A stretch of DNA of 48,472 nucleotides, from positions 1-48,472 of the forward strand of contig JAQTWB010000018.1 in assembly GCA_028689495.1 (NCBI GenBank). Reading direction: 5' to 3'. Position 1 is the first letter of the stretch. Every line of letters begins with the position of its first letter. The notes under the pieces were generated by a model. The model saw nothing but the letters and a program-made list of their open reading frames with translations, searched no databases and was not told where the DNA came from. The position numbers and the translations under genes were made by a program. The stretch comes from a bacterium (GTDB taxonomy: Bacteria > Bdellovibrionota_C > UBA2361 > SZUA-149 > JAQTWB01). This document shows positions 18,025 through 27,247 of this stretch, in pieces.

Positions 18025-18192
18025 TTCCAGGTGTGTTGAAAAACACACCTGGAATGCAGACAGCGCAACCTGGATGCCTGCGCGCTATCAAGCGCAGTAA
18101 ATGTAGGGCCATTTTGGCCCTACAAAAAAACTTATAGAGGGAGACTTTCTCGTATCTTTGATACGAAAAAGTGGATTGACGGAAGTCAATCC
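18025..18192. repeat. Cluster of five stem-loops between smc and the radical SAM gene
   Basis: Five separate perfect inverted repeats follow each other in 168 bp: 18025-18054 (13-bp arms, GAAA loop), 18078-18097 (CTGCGC/GCGCAG), 18102-18124 (TGTAGGGCCA/TGGCCCTACA, TTT loop), 18150-18166 (TCGTATC/GATACGA, TTT loop) and 18173-18192 (GGATTGAC/GTCAATCC, GGAA loop). None is followed by a T-run on either strand. The 433-bp spacer 17865-18297 otherwise holds no gene. A structured RNA or a pile of small palindromic repeats are both possible. Confidence 0.8.
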
Positions 18193-18297
18193 TGGCAAAA
18201 TGCTAATTTCGCAACACTCCCTTTCCGGGCTAACTTGACTCACCCTTTAAAGAATACGATATCAAGCCAAACTGATTAATTCTGGACGGCATATCTC

Positions 18298-21072
18298 GTG
18301 AAAACTACATCAACCAATCCATTTTCCGATCTGATGCAAGGAGACTTGCTGCAGATAGCCAAGCCAGGACAATATATAGGCGGAGAACGAAACGCCTCGT
18401 TGAAATCAGAAGAGAACGTCTCGACCCGTGTCGCCCTGGCTTTTCCTGACGCATATGAAGTAGGAATGAGCCACCTTGGCTTACAAATTCTCTACGATAT
18501 CCTGAATAAAGAGGAAGATATCTGGGCCGAGCGGGTCTATACCCCGCTACCGGATATGGAGGCCCTGCTTCGCAACAAAGGCGTCTCCCTCTGTTCCCTG
18601 GAGAGCAAGCGACCACTGGCGGATTTTGATGTGCTGGGCTTCAGCCTGCAATACGAACTCTGCGGCACAAACATTCTGCTGATGCTCGACCTGGCAAACA
18701 TTCCTCGTTTCAGTCGCGACCGCAAGGCTGACCACCCAATCGTTATCGGTGGAGGACCATACTCTTATCATCCGGAACCACTGGCCGATTTTTTTGACGC
18801 TTTTTTACTCGGTGACGCTGAAGAGGCAGTTGTGGAAATCGCCCGTGTTGTCAGCGCTGGTCGTCAGACTGGCCTGCCACGAGACGAGATACTGCGCCAA
18901 CTATCTCAACTCCCCGGGGTTTATGTTCCTTCTTTGTTCAGCCCGGAATATGACGCTTCAGGCCAATTGCTTGGAATAAAAGCCGATAAGGCGACGCCCC
19001 CGCTAGTCACAAAAAGGGTTCTGCCGACAATGGAAGGGGCACCCTATCCGGTGCGCCCGGTCATCCCCAACATCACTACAGTCCATAACCGCCTCAGTAT
19101 TGAAGTCATGCGTGGTTGTGTGCGCGGCTGTCGCTTTTGCCAGGCAGGTTATCTCTATCGCCCACAGCGCGAACGCTCACCACAGGAGATTCTCAGCCTC
19201 GTGCGACAAAGTCTCCCGGAAACCGGCTACGAGGAGCTTTCGCTGCTTTCATTAAGCACCGCCGACTACTGCTCAATCGTTCCTCTCCTGAAAACCATGA
19301 TGGACGAATATGGCGAAGGCGACAAGCTGGCAATCTCTTTTCCCTCAACCCGTGTCGATGCCTTGAAACCGGAGATTCTCGAACAGGTCCAGAGAGTGCG
19401 ACGCACCGGATTTACTGTCGCTCCGGAAGGCGGGAGTCAGCGATTGCGCGATGTAATCAATAAGGGAGTGACGGACGAAGAGATTCTTGAAACGGCCAAA
19501 AACGTATTTTCAATGGGCTGGAGCGGAATAAAACTCTACTTCATGATTGGTCTGCCCACCGAGACAGATGAAGACCTGCTCGGCATCGTTGACATCGCCC
19601 GTCGCATTCGCGCACTACCTGAGGCGAGAGGTAATGAGATCACCGTCAACGTCTCGACCCTTGTGCCCAAACCACACACGCCATTTCAGTGGGCGGAGCA
19701 GATTCTGCCCGAAGAAACAGTGCGACGCCAGCGCCTGCTCGCCTCACATCTGCAAAGAGTTAACGTAAACTTTCGCTATCACAATTCTTTTTCCACTTAC
19801 CTTGAAGGGGTGTTTGCCAGAGGGGATCGCAAGCTCTCGGCTGTTATTGAACGTGCCTACGAAATAGGTTGCCGACTCGATGCCTGGGACGAGTACCTCA
19901 AAAAAGATCTCTGGCTTCAGGCGTTCTCCGATTGCAACATCCGTCCTGAAGACTACCTGCGTGCCCGGGATGTCACAGAGGTTCTGCCATGGGATCACCT
20001 GAGTTGTGGTATCCCCAAGTCGTATTTCCTTAAAGAATGGGAACGGGCGATTAAAGAAAAAGAAACAGCTGATTGCCTGACTACAAGCTGCTCCATCTGC
20101 AATGTCTGTGACTACGACAAGACCAAAAATATCCTCTGGCCCCGGGAAGAAAGCGAAAACAAACTGCAGATTTTGAACAATAATGCCTACGTGCAATCTG
20201 CTCAGAACGAGACCGACAACCACCTGTCGTCAACTGTTCCGGCTGAACTCGTCCGAACACCGGAAATCTCGGCTGCTGGTCAAATCATTCAGGAAGCAGT
20301 ATGCCGCTTGCGCATTACCTTCAGTAAAGACGGTCCCTACCGTTATATCGGCCACCTGGAAACCATGAAGGCCATGGAACGGGCAATGCGGCGGGCGGAG
20401 ATTCCGCTCGTCTACTCAGCTGGCTTTCATCCAAAACCGAAAGTCGCTTTTGGCCCGCCGTCTCAGCTCGGCGTTTTCAGCCGCGCCGAGTTTGCCGATT
20501 TGATGCTGTTGGAAAGGGTCGATTGCCTGAAATTGATTGAACGCCTGAACGCTGAATTCCCTCCCGGACTGGCCGTCACTGAATGCCGAGAGATTCCTCT
20601 TCGCGCTCCGGGAATTCAGGAGTCAGTTGTCTTTGAACGCTGGCAACTGCGACTGCTGAAAAAACCCGGCTCCAGTGAGATGTCCCCTGAGACATCCCCC
20701 GAGATGCCACTAGGATTTCTTGGATCGCTGGACCAGATTGGCAATGTTCTGCCGGACGAGCTGAAAGATCGGCTACTCTCCTGCCAGGTTATTCGCCAAC
20801 GACCAGCAAAAAAACGCCACCAGCCACCACGTGAAGTGCTTTTACCGTTTGCCGAAACCGTCTCGGCTCTCTCTTTGGTGCCCCTCGATGAAAACCTCTC
20901 CCCGGATAAATCTACCCGTGTTTCCTACTTTGCTGACACAGCAATTGAATTTCAGATAACTCACAGTAGTGGTGCAACCTTGCGCCCGGCAGAAATCGCC
21001 GAAGCCTGGACCGGGCTCGCACTTGGCGAATACGAACTTGAAAAACTCGTCTGTCAGCTACGTGACGAATGA
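18298..21072 (+). CDS. B12-binding-like radical SAM protein fused to DUF2344 (TIGR03960/TIGR03936 type)
   Basis: A 924-residue fusion. Residues 1-250 resemble a cobalamin-binding-like N-terminal domain (FPDAYEVGMSHLGLQILYDIL). The radical SAM core follows, with its [4Fe-4S] ligands Cys274, Cys278 and Cys281 in CVRGCRFC and later STRVDAL, VAPEGGSQRLRDVINKG and TLVPKPHTPFQW. A small Cys cluster CLTTSCSICNVC near residue 595 precedes the C-terminal DUF2344 domain (about 675-924; RITFSKDGPYRYIGHLETM). The split or fused pair is widespread in bacteria and often lies near ribosomal or rne/rng genes; its reaction is not established. The start is GTG at 18298 with no strong ribosome-binding site. It is convergent with the next gene, 24 bp away. 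Confidence 0.9.
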   Translation: MKTTSTNPFSDLMQGDLLQIAKPGQYIGGERNASLKSEENVSTRVALAFPDAYEVGMSHLGLQILYDILNKEEDIWAERVYTPLPDMEALLRNKGVSLCSLESKRPLADFDVLGFSLQYELCGTNILLMLDLANIPRFSRDRKADHPIVIGGGPYSYHPEPLADFFDAFLLGDAEEAVVEIARVVSAGRQTGLPRDEILRQLSQLPGVYVPSLFSPEYDASGQLLGIKADKATPPLVTKRVLPTMEGAPYPVRPVIPNITTVHNRLSIEVMRGCVRGCRFCQAGYLYRPQRERSPQEILSLVRQSLPETGYEELSLLSLSTADYCSIVPLLKTMMDEYGEGDKLAISFPSTRVDALKPEILEQVQRVRRTGFTVAPEGGSQRLRDVINKGVTDEEILETAKNVFSMGWSGIKLYFMIGLPTETDEDLLGIVDIARRIRALPEARGNEITVNVSTLVPKPHTPFQWAEQILPEETVRRQRLLASHLQRVNVNFRYHNSFSTYLEGVFARGDRKLSAVIERAYEIGCRLDAWDEYLKKDLWLQAFSDCNIRPEDYLRARDVTEVLPWDHLSCGIPKSYFLKEWERAIKEKETADCLTTSCSICNVCDYDKTKNILWPREESENKLQILNNNAYVQSAQNETDNHLSSTVPAELVRTPEISAAGQIIQEAVCRLRITFSKDGPYRYIGHLETMKAMERAMRRAEIPLVYSAGFHPKPKVAFGPPSQLGVFSRAEFADLMLLERVDCLKLIERLNAEFPPGLAVTECREIPLRAPGIQESVVFERWQLRLLKKPGSSEMSPETSPEMPLGFLGSLDQIGNVLPDELKDRLLSCQVIRQRPAKKRHQPPREVLLPFAETVSALSLVPLDENLSPDKSTRVSYFADTAIEFQITHSSGATLRPAEIAEAWTGLALGEYELEKLVCQLRDE

Positions 21073-21096
21073 ACTTTCACGAAAACTAACCGGATG

Positions 21097-21600
21097 TTAT
21101 TTCCGGCTAGCGTCCTTCATCTCTACAGCTTTGTCACTAAGACGATTGGCGATGTCTTCAAGCAACGTGCCATCGACGGCATTACCGGCTTTAAACCCCT
21201 GACTCGCCCGGTAGTTGCTGATCTGCTGCTTGGTTGCCTCGTCTAGCTTACCCGTATCCTTCAGGTCTGAACCATTTAGTTCTCCGAGGGCCTTCTGTAA
21301 ATTCTTAATCTCGAAGGTGTCCATGCTCATACCATATTTCACATTGGCGGAAGCGTTGCCAACCACGTCTGACATATCTTGTAACTTAGCGGCATGAAGA
21401 CTGAGAGCCTTCTTCTCAAGCTCGTTAGGCCTCATCCCGGCTTTAACATTCTCCAAAGCATTGTTAGCGACATCAGCGGGACTATCTTGCTGAGTTTCAG
21501 CTTTATGTTGTGCTCGTAAAGATTCTCGATTGAATTTTGTTCCAGGATTCTCCAGCCTTTCAGCAGATTGCTGAGCTGGTTGATTTTGCAGGTCCGACAT
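21097..21600 (-). CDS. Hypothetical protein with two related helical repeats
   Basis: I do not recognise this 167-residue, hydrophilic, alanine- and asparagine-rich protein. It has no signal peptide or membrane segment. Two segments are related: ADVANNALENVKAGM (about residues 42-56) and SDVVGNASANVKYGM (about 77-91), followed by further charged helices ending in lysine-rich DASRK. The ATG at 21600 has AGGGG six bases upstream, and the codon pattern looks like a real gene. It stands alone between the radical SAM gene and ssrA. Confidence 0.65.
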   Translation of the reverse strand: MSDLQNQPAQQSAERLENPGTKFNRESLRAQHKAETQQDSPADVANNALENVKAGMRPNELEKKALSLHAAKLQDMSDVVGNASANVKYGMSMDTFEIKNLQKALGELNGSDLKDTGKLDEATKQQISNYRASQGFKAGNAVDGTLLEDIANRLSDKAVEMKDASRK

Positions 21601-22172
21601 TATTACCCCTTAAACGGCTAGGTACTACTTAAGTGGCAAACTGGAATCATCCGCTGTTGTTGCTTCAGTGACCAAAAAAACAACACCCGCCAGCCCCCAC
21701 CGGATGTATAAGTCGACCCAATCAGAGAATTGCTTTAGATATTTTCAGGCAAAAATACGGTTACAAGTGTCTACATATACCCCTCCCATTTAGAATATTG
21801 GCCTACAGAACCGGACTACGCTGGCCAAACTATTGCAAGATCTGAATCATTTGCAGGATTTGACCATACAGCATTACTTCTCCTCACTGTTCTACCGTTC
21901 AAGAGGGTTTTTGCGGCCCAATCAATCTTGCCCTATCACCTAACGACTCACGTCTCATAACCCGCGATCCCCGGCTTGACCGGGGACCGCCGCGACTGAC
22001 AATCCGGTAACTTGATGCCCGGCCAATAGATATCTAACCACCTCGTCTCCCACTTAATTCAAGTTAAGCCTTGCTATTGCGGCGCCAGGTGCTTATCCTC
22101 TATGCGTTGCCTTCCTTCTCAGTATGAACAGGCAACTCCCCCTACCCTGACTAGACACCAGGGAATACACAC
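21601..22172. other. Spacer upstream of ssrA
   Basis: No gene is supported in these 572 bp. A stem-loop TCCCCGG/CCGGGGA lies at 21968-21986. The ssrA promoter should lie just before 22173, but no clear sigma-70 hexamers are seen. Confidence 0.5.
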
Positions 22173-22534
22173 GGGGGTGAAACGGGTTCGACGTGGGTCA
22201 ACGAACCTTTAGACTGCATGTCCCGGACGCCGTTGGCCGGGTTAAAAAACGGCAAAATGTAGTCGCAAACGAAAACGATTACGCACTCCAAGTTCTCGCA
22301 GCTTAATCTGCTTGAACGCCTGACCTGAGCTCGCTTACAGTTCTGGGAAGGTTCATTTCGTGAGCTAGGACTGAGTGTGCGCCGGAAGCGCTCAGCCCGA
22401 AACAATATTCAGGCTGGTGTAGAGGAATCCTGTCTGTGGGAGCCCGCTGCACGAGATTAAATTGCAGAATACACATGTAGACGTCTCTTGGAACGGATTC
22501 GCGGACGGGGGTTCGACTCCCCCCACCTCCACCA
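22173..22534 (+). ncRNA. ssrA: Transfer-messenger RNA (tmRNA, SsrA)
   Basis: One-piece tmRNA of 362 nt that rescues stalled ribosomes with SmpB. The 5' end GGGGGUG pairs with CACCUCC at 22524-22530, followed by A and the encoded CCA. The T-arm reads GGGGGTTCGACTCCCCC. The tag frame runs from the resume codon GCA at 22265 to TAA at 22304-22306 and encodes ANENDYALQVLAA, ending in the usual LAA degron. The sequence GGGTTCGACGTGGG near the 5' end is the conserved D-like region. Foreign DNA begins directly after the CCA end. Confidence 0.97.
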
Positions 22535-22545
22535 GCCTCCGCCCG

Positions 22546-22637
22546 CCTCCGCTAAAGCTATGGCGGGCTACGGCTGGCAGGCCAGTTAGTTCACGTACAG
22601 GGCGAAGGATGGTGATCCGCCGTAGCTTTAGCAGAGG
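22546..22637. repeat. Imperfect inverted repeat between ssrA and the GIY-YIG gene
   Basis: The left arm (22546-22566, containing CCGCTAAAGCTATGGCGGG) is complementary with few mismatches to the right arm (22616-22637, containing CCGCCGTAGCTTTAGC). The right arm ends eight bases from the 3' end of the GIY-YIG gene. From memory, similar CTAAAGC/GCTTTAG palindromes accompany short GIY-YIG genes in other genomes. It occupies the position expected for the left edge of an element inserted at ssrA. Confidence 0.65.
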
Positions 22638-22644
22638 TGGACAT

Positions 22645-22884
22645 TCAAAAATGCCTCACGCAAAATGCACGCCCGGAACCACTTTTCAAATATTTCTCAA
22701 ACGCAATCGCCTTCTCGGTATCGGAAAATGCAATATAGGTCTCCACCTCCCACGGCTTATACCTCGCCGTATACGCACTCTTCCCAGCATTGTGCTCCGC
22801 CAATCTCCGCTTTAAATTTCCCGTCACCCCAACATACTTTTCGTTGGGCCGGCAGACACTTCGCGAAATATAAACATAGGTCAT
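22645..22884 (-). CDS. Short GIY-YIG nuclease domain protein (UvrC/YhbQ-like)
   Basis: A 79-residue protein made of a single GIY-YIG domain. It has YVYISRS (GIY position), KYVGVTGNLKRRLAEHNAG (YIG position as YVG, with the catalytic Arg in LKRRLAEH) and AIAFEKYLKSGSGRAF, which contains the metal-binding glutamate. This matches the YhbQ/URI class in length. These proteins are thought to be structure-selective or homing-like DNA endonucleases. The gene points toward ssrA and is followed by the inverted repeat, consistent with a small mobile unit. The start ATG at 22884 has a poor ribosome-binding site. Confidence 0.85.
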   Translation of the reverse strand: MTYVYISRSVCRPNEKYVGVTGNLKRRLAEHNAGKSAYTARYKPWEVETYIAFSDTEKAIAFEKYLKSGSGRAFCVRHF

Positions 22885-23063
22885 GCCCCGTTATCGCAGG
22901 AACACAAACCAAGTTGCAGGCGAATGATTAACTAGTCAGCATTAAATGCCCCCACCTATTTACCACTATTTACCTCGCCAGCGCCAACCCCTTATTCCCG
23001 CTAGACTTTCCCATGAAACTGACTATTATCAATCCTCGATTTACAGAGTGGGAGAGATGATCT

Positions 23064-23168
23064 TTGGTAACTCAGAATGCGGATCGGCTCAGCGTGACGC
23101 AGGACACGGTCTATAACTGAATCAAGCACAAACAAATGCCATTACATGAAGGTCGAAAAACTCTGAAC
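23064..23168 (+). pseudogene. Decayed excisionase/MerR-type HTH gene
   Basis: From a TTG at 23064, preceded by GGGAGAG, the frame reads LVTQNADRLSVTQDTVYN, stop, IKHKQMP. This is the winged-HTH start of excisionase-family regulators (pattern TxxxAAxxLxVSxxTVYxWIKxxxxP), with the invariant Trp codon changed to TGA at 23118-23120. The rest fades into noncoding sequence. The whole 473-bp spacer 22885-23357 has no intact gene. A further coding-like remnant lies at about 23225-23330 (GKLRSLTVGELLAHQELRL). Confidence 0.55.
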
Positions 23169-23357
23169 TCATCGCACACTCTCAGCTTTCCACATCCTTT
23201 ATCACCTGCCATATTGAGGGCCTTGATTAAACGCTGGGCAAGTTGCGTTCGCTCACCGTCGGCGAATTGCTGGCACACCAGGAATTGAGGCTAAGCGGAA
23301 TGGCAAAGGCATCGGAAAATTTTGCGAACGGATGATAGAACAGTGGAAGTTGGCCTG

Positions 23358-25742
23358 ATGAATAAAAAACAACTATCCGAACGCGATATCTGCACAAAAT
23401 ACATCACCCCTGCCCTGGAGAAAGCGGGCTGGGATGTCGCGACCCAAATACGTGAAGAGTTTCCTCTCACCAAAGGCCGTATTATCGTTCGCGGAAAACT
23501 CCACAAACGGGCAGAGCACAAACGAGCGGATTATGTACTTTTCTACAAACCGAACATCCCCATTGCCATTATCGAGGCCAAGGACAACTGCCACACTGTT
23601 GGCGATGGCATGCAACAGGCACTGGGCTACGCCGAGATGCTGCAGGTTCCGTTTGTCTTCAGCTCCAACGGCGATGGTTTCTTGTTTCACAACAGCATTG
23701 CCACAGACGGCACAATTGAACGTGAGCTTTCCCTGCACGAATTCCCGTCTGCGGAAACACTTTGGCAGTGGTGGGCAGAACACCGTGGACTCGGGGAACA
23801 GCAGAATGCCCTTGTCACCCAGGATTATTTCAGCGATGGCAGTGGCAAGACTCCGCGTTATTACCAGCTGCTGGCAATCAACAAGACCATCGAGGCAATT
23901 GCTCAGGGGCAAAATCGCATTCTTCTGGTGATGGCAACGGGCACCGGCAAGACATTCACCGCTTTTCAGATCATCTGGCGACTCTGGAAGGCTCGGGCAA
24001 GAAAGCGCATTCTCTATCTCGCCGACCGCAATATTCTGATCGACCAGACCGTCACCAACGACTTCAAACCGTTTGGCTCGGCGATGACCAAGATTCAGAA
24101 ACGCCAGGCTGACAAGTCCTATGAGATTTACCTCTCGCTTTATCAGGCCATCAGCGGATGCGAGGAAGACAGAAACATCTACCGCCAGTTCAGTCCCGAC
24201 TTTTTTGATTTGATCATCATCGACGAGTGCCACCGCGGCAGTGCCGCCGAGGATTCAGCCTGGCGCGAGATTCTCGAATATTTCTCCAGCGCCACCCAAA
24301 TCGGCCTCACGGCAACACCAAAAGAAACGAAGGACGTATCCAACATCGACTACTTTGGCGATCCCATCTACACCTACTCTCTGCGCCAAGGAATCGCCGA
24401 TGGTTTTCTTGCTCCGTACAAGGTGGTGCGCATCGATCTCGACAAGGACCTTGCCGGCTGGCGCCCCGAAAAAGGCATGCTCGACAAATATGGCAACGAA
24501 ATCGAAGACCGCATCTACAACCAGAAGGATTTTGATAAAACTCTCATCCTCGAACAGCGCACCAAGGTTGTGGCAAAGAAAATCACCGAGTTCCTTACGA
24601 AAACCAATCCCTACGACAAAACAATTGTCTTCTGCGACAACATCGACCATGCCGAACGTATGCGACAGGCTCTGGTCAATGAGAACGTGGACCTTGCGAA
24701 GGAAAACTGCAAGTACGTCATGCGCATCACCGGAGACAACGAGGAAGGAAAAGCCGAACTTGACAATTTCATCTTCCCCGAAAGTAGATACCCGGTCATA
24801 GCCACAACCTCGAAATTGATGTCAACGGGAGTCGACGCCCAGACCTGCAAGCTCATCGTGCTCGACCAGCGCATCCGCTCGATGACCGAGTTCAAACAAA
24901 TCATTGGACGTGGCACCCGCATCAATGAAGATTACGACAAGTTCTATTTCACGATCATGGACTTCAAGAAGGCGACCGAGCTCTTTGCCGACCCAAATTT
25001 TGATGGAGACCCGGTTCAGATCTACGAACCAAGGGGCGATGAGTCACCGGTACCTCCGGATGTTTTTGACGAGGAAGGCAATGAAGACTGCGATCCTTTT
25101 CCGGGTTCGGAAGATGAATCGACCCGGGAAGATTCGACCGGCCCCGAACCGCAGGATGAAGACAAAAAAGTCCGACGCTATGTTGTGGCCAACGTCGAGG
25201 TCAAAGTGGTCGCCGAGCGTGTGCAGTATTTTGATGCCAGTGGCAAAATGATTACCGAGTCACTGAAGGACTATACCCGCAACACCCTGACCAAGGAATT
25301 CAGCTCGCTCAATGATTTCCTGCGCCGCTGGAGCAGCACCGAAAAGAAGCAGGCAATCATCGATGAACTGTCAGAGCAAGGTGTCTTCTTTGAAGCCCTA
25401 GCCGAAGAGATCGGGAAGCAGTCCGGCAGGGAATTTGATCCCTTTGATCTCATCTGCCACGTTGCCTGGGATATGCCTCCACTTACGAGAAAAGAACGTG
25501 CCGAGCAGGTAAGAAAACGCAACTACTTCACCCGGTATGGCGATAATGCTCGTCGGGTACTTGAGGCATTGCTGGAAAAATACGCCGATGAAGGCGTGAC
25601 GCAAATCGAGGAAAGACAGATTCTTACTGTTTCCCCCTTCACCAGATTCGGCACCCCGCTGGAAATTATCGAAGCCTTTGGCGGGCTTAGCAATTATCAA
25701 CAGGCGATAAACGACCTGGAAGACGCACTATACCGCGCCTGA
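23358..25742 (+). CDS. hsdR: Type I restriction enzyme, R (HsdR) subunit
   Basis: ATP-dependent DNA translocase and endonuclease of the type I complex, 794 residues from the ATG at 23358 (an upstream TTG at 23322 is in frame but less likely). The N-terminal PD-(D/E)xK nuclease shows ADYVLFY...PIAIIEAKD at about residues 56-75. The SF2 helicase has Walker A MATGTGKT at about 191-198, the DExH box [10 protein letters not shown] at about 286-295, LTATP, and motif VI ...[10 protein letters not shown] negatively charged linker (about 560-610) precedes the C-terminal HsdM-binding region. It opens the defence operon; hsdM starts 26 bases after its stop. Confidence 0.95.
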   Translation: MNKKQLSERDICTKYITPALEKAGWDVATQIREEFPLTKGRIIVRGKLHKRAEHKRADYVLFYKPNIPIAIIEAKDNCHTVGDGMQQALGYAEMLQVPFVFSSNGDGFLFHNSIATDGTIERELSLHEFPSAETLWQWWAEHRGLGEQQNALVTQDYFSDGSGKTPRYYQLLAINKTIEAIAQGQNRILLVMATGTGKTFTAFQIIWRLWKARARKRILYLADRNILIDQTVTNDFKPFGSAMTKIQKRQADKSYEIYLSLYQAISGCEEDRNIYRQFSPDFFDLIIIDECHRGSAAEDSAWREILEYFSSATQIGLTATPKETKDVSNIDYFGDPIYTYSLRQGIADGFLAPYKVVRIDLDKDLAGWRPEKGMLDKYGNEIEDRIYNQKDFDKTLILEQRTKVVAKKITEFLTKTNPYDKTIVFCDNIDHAERMRQALVNENVDLAKENCKYVMRITGDNEEGKAELDNFIFPESRYPVIATTSKLMSTGVDAQTCKLIVLDQRIRSMTEFKQIIGRGTRINEDYDKFYFTIMDFKKATELFADPNFDGDPVQIYEPRGDESPVPPDVFDEEGNEDCDPFPGSEDESTREDSTGPEPQDEDKKVRRYVVANVEVKVVAERVQYFDASGKMITESLKDYTRNTLTKEFSSLNDFLRRWSSTEKKQAIIDELSEQGVFFEALAEEIGKQSGREFDPFDLICHVAWDMPPLTRKERAEQVRKRNYFTRYGDNARRVLEALLEKYADEGVTQIEERQILTVSPFTRFGTPLEIIEAFGGLSNYQQAINDLEDALYRA

Positions 25743-25768
25743 GCTAAAGAACCGGAGATAAAACAACC

Positions 25769-27247
25769 ATGTCACTCACTACGCTTATCAAAGCCATTCA
25801 GGACATAATGCGCAAAGACGTTGGCGTCGATGGAGACGCCCAGCGCATCAGTCAAATGGTCTGGCTGATTTTCCTGAAAATCTTCAACGACAAGGAAGAG
25901 GAATGGCAGGTCACGGTGCCCGGCTACAAGTCCCCGCTTCCACTGCGCTTGCGCTGGTCAAACTGGGCCGGGAATCCCGAGGGCATGACCGGTGAAGAGC
26001 TGATAAACTTCGTCAACAACGAGCTCTTCCCGGCGCTAAAAAAGCTGGCAACGGCAAGCGGTGTTTCCCCGCACGGTAGAGTTGTCGGGACAGTTTTCGA
26101 GGACGCCTACAACTACATGAAGTCCGGCACCCTGCTGCGCCAGGTGATAAACGCCATCGAAGAAGATGTCGATTTCAACAAATCAGGTGACCGCCATCTG
26201 TTTAACGATATTTACGAAAAAATTCTCTCCGACCTGCAGTCAGCGGGTAATGCCGGCGAATATTATACCCCACGTGCCGTCACCCGGTTCATGGTTGACA
26301 TACTCGACCCCCAGCTCGGTCAGACAATTCTCGATCCGGCCTGCGGCACGGGCGGTTTCCTTACCTGCGCGATCGAGCACCTGAACAAACAGGTGAAAAC
26401 AGCCGCTCAGCGAAAACGTCTGCAGGAGTCAATTCACGGCGTAGAGAAGAAACCGCTACCACACATGCTGGCGATGACCAACATGATGCTGCACGGTATC
26501 GACGTTCCGACGAACGTCCGACACGACAACACCTTGAGCCGCCCGCTCAAGGATTACGGCCCGAAGGATCGGGTCGATATCATCATCACTAATCCGCCAT
26601 TCGGTGGCGTCGAAGAAGACGGTATCGAAAAGAACTTTCTCAAGAAATACCAGACGCGTGAGACCGCTGACCTCTTCATGGCCTTAATCATGCACCTGCT
26701 CAAAGCTGACACCGGTAAGGCAGCTGTCGTCCTGCCTGACGGCTTTCTTTTCGGTGAAGGCGTCAAGACTACGCTCAAACGCGAGCTGCTGGAAGAGTTT
26801 GACCTGCACACCATCGTGCGCCTGCCCAAGGGCGTCTTTAGCCCCTATACCAGTATCGCTACCAATATTCTTTTCTTTGAAAAGGGTGGCCCAACCAGGG
26901 ACGTCTGGTACTTCGAGCATCCTTACCCCGAGGGCTATAAGTCTTACTCCCGCTCAAAGCCACTTACGATTACTGAATTCGACCTTGAAAAATCGTGGTG
27001 GGGCGGAGCGGAAAGGAAAAAGCGAAAACCAAGCGAATATGCCTGGAAGGTTTCTGCCAAAGAGCTTGCCGCACGCAACTACAACCTCGACCGCAAGAAT
27101 CCGCACGAAGTTGAGGTCAATCATCGTGACCCGGAAGAGCTGATGGCGGATTACCAGGAGATTGTCCGACAGCTCGAAGCAGCGCAGGCAGCGTTGAAAA
27201 ACGAGCTGGTAGCCTGCCTGTCGACAGACAAGCGGGGTAAGGCATGA
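25769..27247 (+). CDS. hsdM: Type I restriction enzyme, M (HsdM) subunit, N6-adenine methyltransferase
   Basis: Methylates adenine in the target sequence as part of the HsdM2S complex and is also needed for cleavage. The protein has 492 residues: an HsdM N-terminal helical domain (1-150), the SAM-binding motif I LDPACGTGGFL at about 188-198, and the catalytic motif IV NPPFGG at about 275-280 (gamma-type N6 methylase). A GGAG site precedes the ATG at 25769. Its stop overlaps the start of the DUF1016 gene as ATGA, indicating coupled translation. Confidence 0.96.
   Translation: MSLTTLIKAIQDIMRKDVGVDGDAQRISQMVWLIFLKIFNDKEEEWQVTVPGYKSPLPLRLRWSNWAGNPEGMTGEELINFVNNELFPALKKLATASGVSPHGRVVGTVFEDAYNYMKSGTLLRQVINAIEEDVDFNKSGDRHLFNDIYEKILSDLQSAGNAGEYYTPRAVTRFMVDILDPQLGQTILDPACGTGGFLTCAIEHLNKQVKTAAQRKRLQESIHGVEKKPLPHMLAMTNMMLHGIDVPTNVRHDNTLSRPLKDYGPKDRVDIIITNPPFGGVEEDGIEKNFLKKYQTRETADLFMALIMHLLKADTGKAAVVLPDGFLFGEGVKTTLKRELLEEFDLHTIVRLPKGVFSPYTSIATNILFFEKGGPTRDVWYFEHPYPEGYKSYSRSKPLTITEFDLEKSWWGGAERKKRKPSEYAWKVSAKELAARNYNLDRKNPHEVEVNHRDPEELMADYQEIVRQLEAAQAALKNELVACLSTDKRGKA

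Noticed and set aside
18102-18130. Hairpin followed by an A-run taken as terminator of smc
   Set aside because: It lies upstream of smc, and on neither strand does a T-run follow the stem.
22462-22815. Plus-strand open frame of 117 residues at the ssrA end
   Set aside because: It starts inside the tmRNA and runs antisense to the GIY-YIG gene.
23118-23120. TGA read as Trp (alternative genetic code)
   Set aside because: Several genes in the window end in TGA at the expected family length, so TGA is a normal stop.
23373-24233. Minus-strand open frame of 286 residues
   Set aside because: It lies fully antisense to hsdR, which has clear nuclease and helicase motifs.
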